This document shows positions 5,358 to 5,773 of a DNA stretch of 5,773 bases, piece after piece. Origin of the DNA: Rhodoferax sp. (GTDB taxonomy: Bacteria > Pseudomonadota > Gammaproteobacteria > Burkholderiales > Burkholderiaceae_C); NCBI GenBank assembly GCA_020048795.1, contig JAIFMA010000246.1:1-5773 (forward strand). Direction: 5' to 3'. The translations under genes were made by a program, and so were the position numbers. Below the pieces are notes generated by a model that ran no database searches, had not been told where the DNA came from, and was given only the letters and a program-made list of their open reading frames with translations. Within the stretch, counting starts at the first letter, position 1; every line of letters begins with the position of its first letter.

Positions 5358-5773
5358 ATGGCAACCGCACCCAAGAAAAAAGATCAACCCTGGTTGATGA
5401 GGACCTACAGCGGTCACAGTTCGGCCAAGGCCTCCAACGCGCTTTACCTCACCAATCTGGCCAAGGGTCAGACCGGTTTGTCGGTCGCCTTCGATCTGCC
5501 AACGCAGACCGGCTACGACGCGGATAATCCATTGGCCAGTGGCGAAGTTGGCAAGGTCGGCGTGCCCATATCGCATATCGAGGACATGGATCAGTTGTTT
5601 GACCAGATTCCGCTCGACAAGATGAATACCTCGATGACCATCAATGCCACAGCACCCTGGTTGCTGGCGCTGTACATCGCACTGGCGCAGCGGCGCGGTA
5701 TTGACCCAAAGATGTTGAGCGGCACCACGCAGAACGACATCATCAAGGAATACCTTTCGCGCGGCACCTATAT
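5358..5773 (+). CDS. ecm: Ethylmalonyl-CoA mutase, N-terminal part (3' end outside window)
   Basis: An open frame of 138 codons runs off the right edge. The complete enzyme is about 650 or more residues, with a C-terminal B12-binding domain that is not visible here. It isomerises (2R)-ethylmalonyl-CoA to (2S)-methylsuccinyl-CoA using adenosylcobalamin radical chemistry. The visible part is the start of the substrate-binding TIM barrel. RTYSGHSSAKASNALY (15-30), AFDLPTQTGYD (44-54), GEVGKVGVPI (62-71), NTSMTINATAPWLL (90-103) and GTTQNDIIKEYLSRGTY (to the edge) follow the Ecm/MeaA type closely. Methylmalonyl-CoA mutase instead has a FDLATHRGYD-type motif and a SMTMNGA-type motif at the matching places, and isobutyryl-CoA mutase differs less strongly. 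The start is preceded by AAAAGGGG and lies 2 bases after mch. The short lysine-rich N-terminus (MATAPKKKDQP) is unremarkable. Position in one operon with mcd and mch makes the substrate assignment strong. Confidence 0.92.
   Translation, partial: MATAPKKKDQPWLMRTYSGHSSAKASNALYLTNLAKGQTGLSVAFDLPTQTGYDADNPLASGEVGKVGVPISHIEDMDQLFDQIPLDKMNTSMTINATAPWLLALYIALAQRRGIDPKMLSGTTQNDIIKEYLSRGTY

Overview
The window carries the first part of a gene cluster for the ethylmalonyl-CoA pathway of acetyl-CoA assimilation, all on the + strand. The proteins, the strong preference for G or C at third codon positions, and an intergenic repeat resembling one I recall from Comamonadaceae genomes point to a betaproteobacterium of the Burkholderiales (Rhodoferax/Polaromonas-like). 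The phylum-level placement is an inference, and the genus is not determinable from this sequence.

Layout: (1) Positions 1-140 hold the last 45 codons of a gene entering from the left, probably a TetR-family regulator. (2) Positions 141-1011 are about 870 bases without a convincing gene. They contain two short perfect palindromes, a Comamonadaceae-type intergenic repeat, one weak minus-strand ORF, an AT-rich tract and the presumed promoter and leader of the cluster. (3) Positions 1012-2454 encode a 480-residue aldolase of the HpcH/HpaI/CitE superfamily, resembling the DUF6986 group. (4) Positions 2487-4124 encode (2S)-methylsuccinyl-CoA dehydrogenase (mcd). (5) Positions 4174-5355 encode a double-hotdog mesaconyl-CoA hydratase (mch). 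(6) From 5358 to the right edge lies the N-terminal part of the B12-dependent ethylmalonyl-CoA mutase (ecm), cut off by the window.

The last three enzymes act consecutively. Ecm converts (2R)-ethylmalonyl-CoA to (2S)-methylsuccinyl-CoA, Mcd oxidises this to mesaconyl-C1-CoA, and Mch hydrates it to beta-methylmalyl-CoA. The next step is cleavage to glyoxylate and propionyl-CoA, normally done by Mcl1, a CitE-like lyase of roughly 320 residues. Here the adjacent gene is a much longer and divergent member of the same superfamily, so it is the natural candidate for that step or for the related malyl-CoA step. This is the most interesting point of the window. Gaps of 32, 49 and 2 bases indicate one operon. 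Crotonyl-CoA carboxylase/reductase, the epimerase and a B12-binding mutase C-terminus are not in the window and would be expected to the right or elsewhere.
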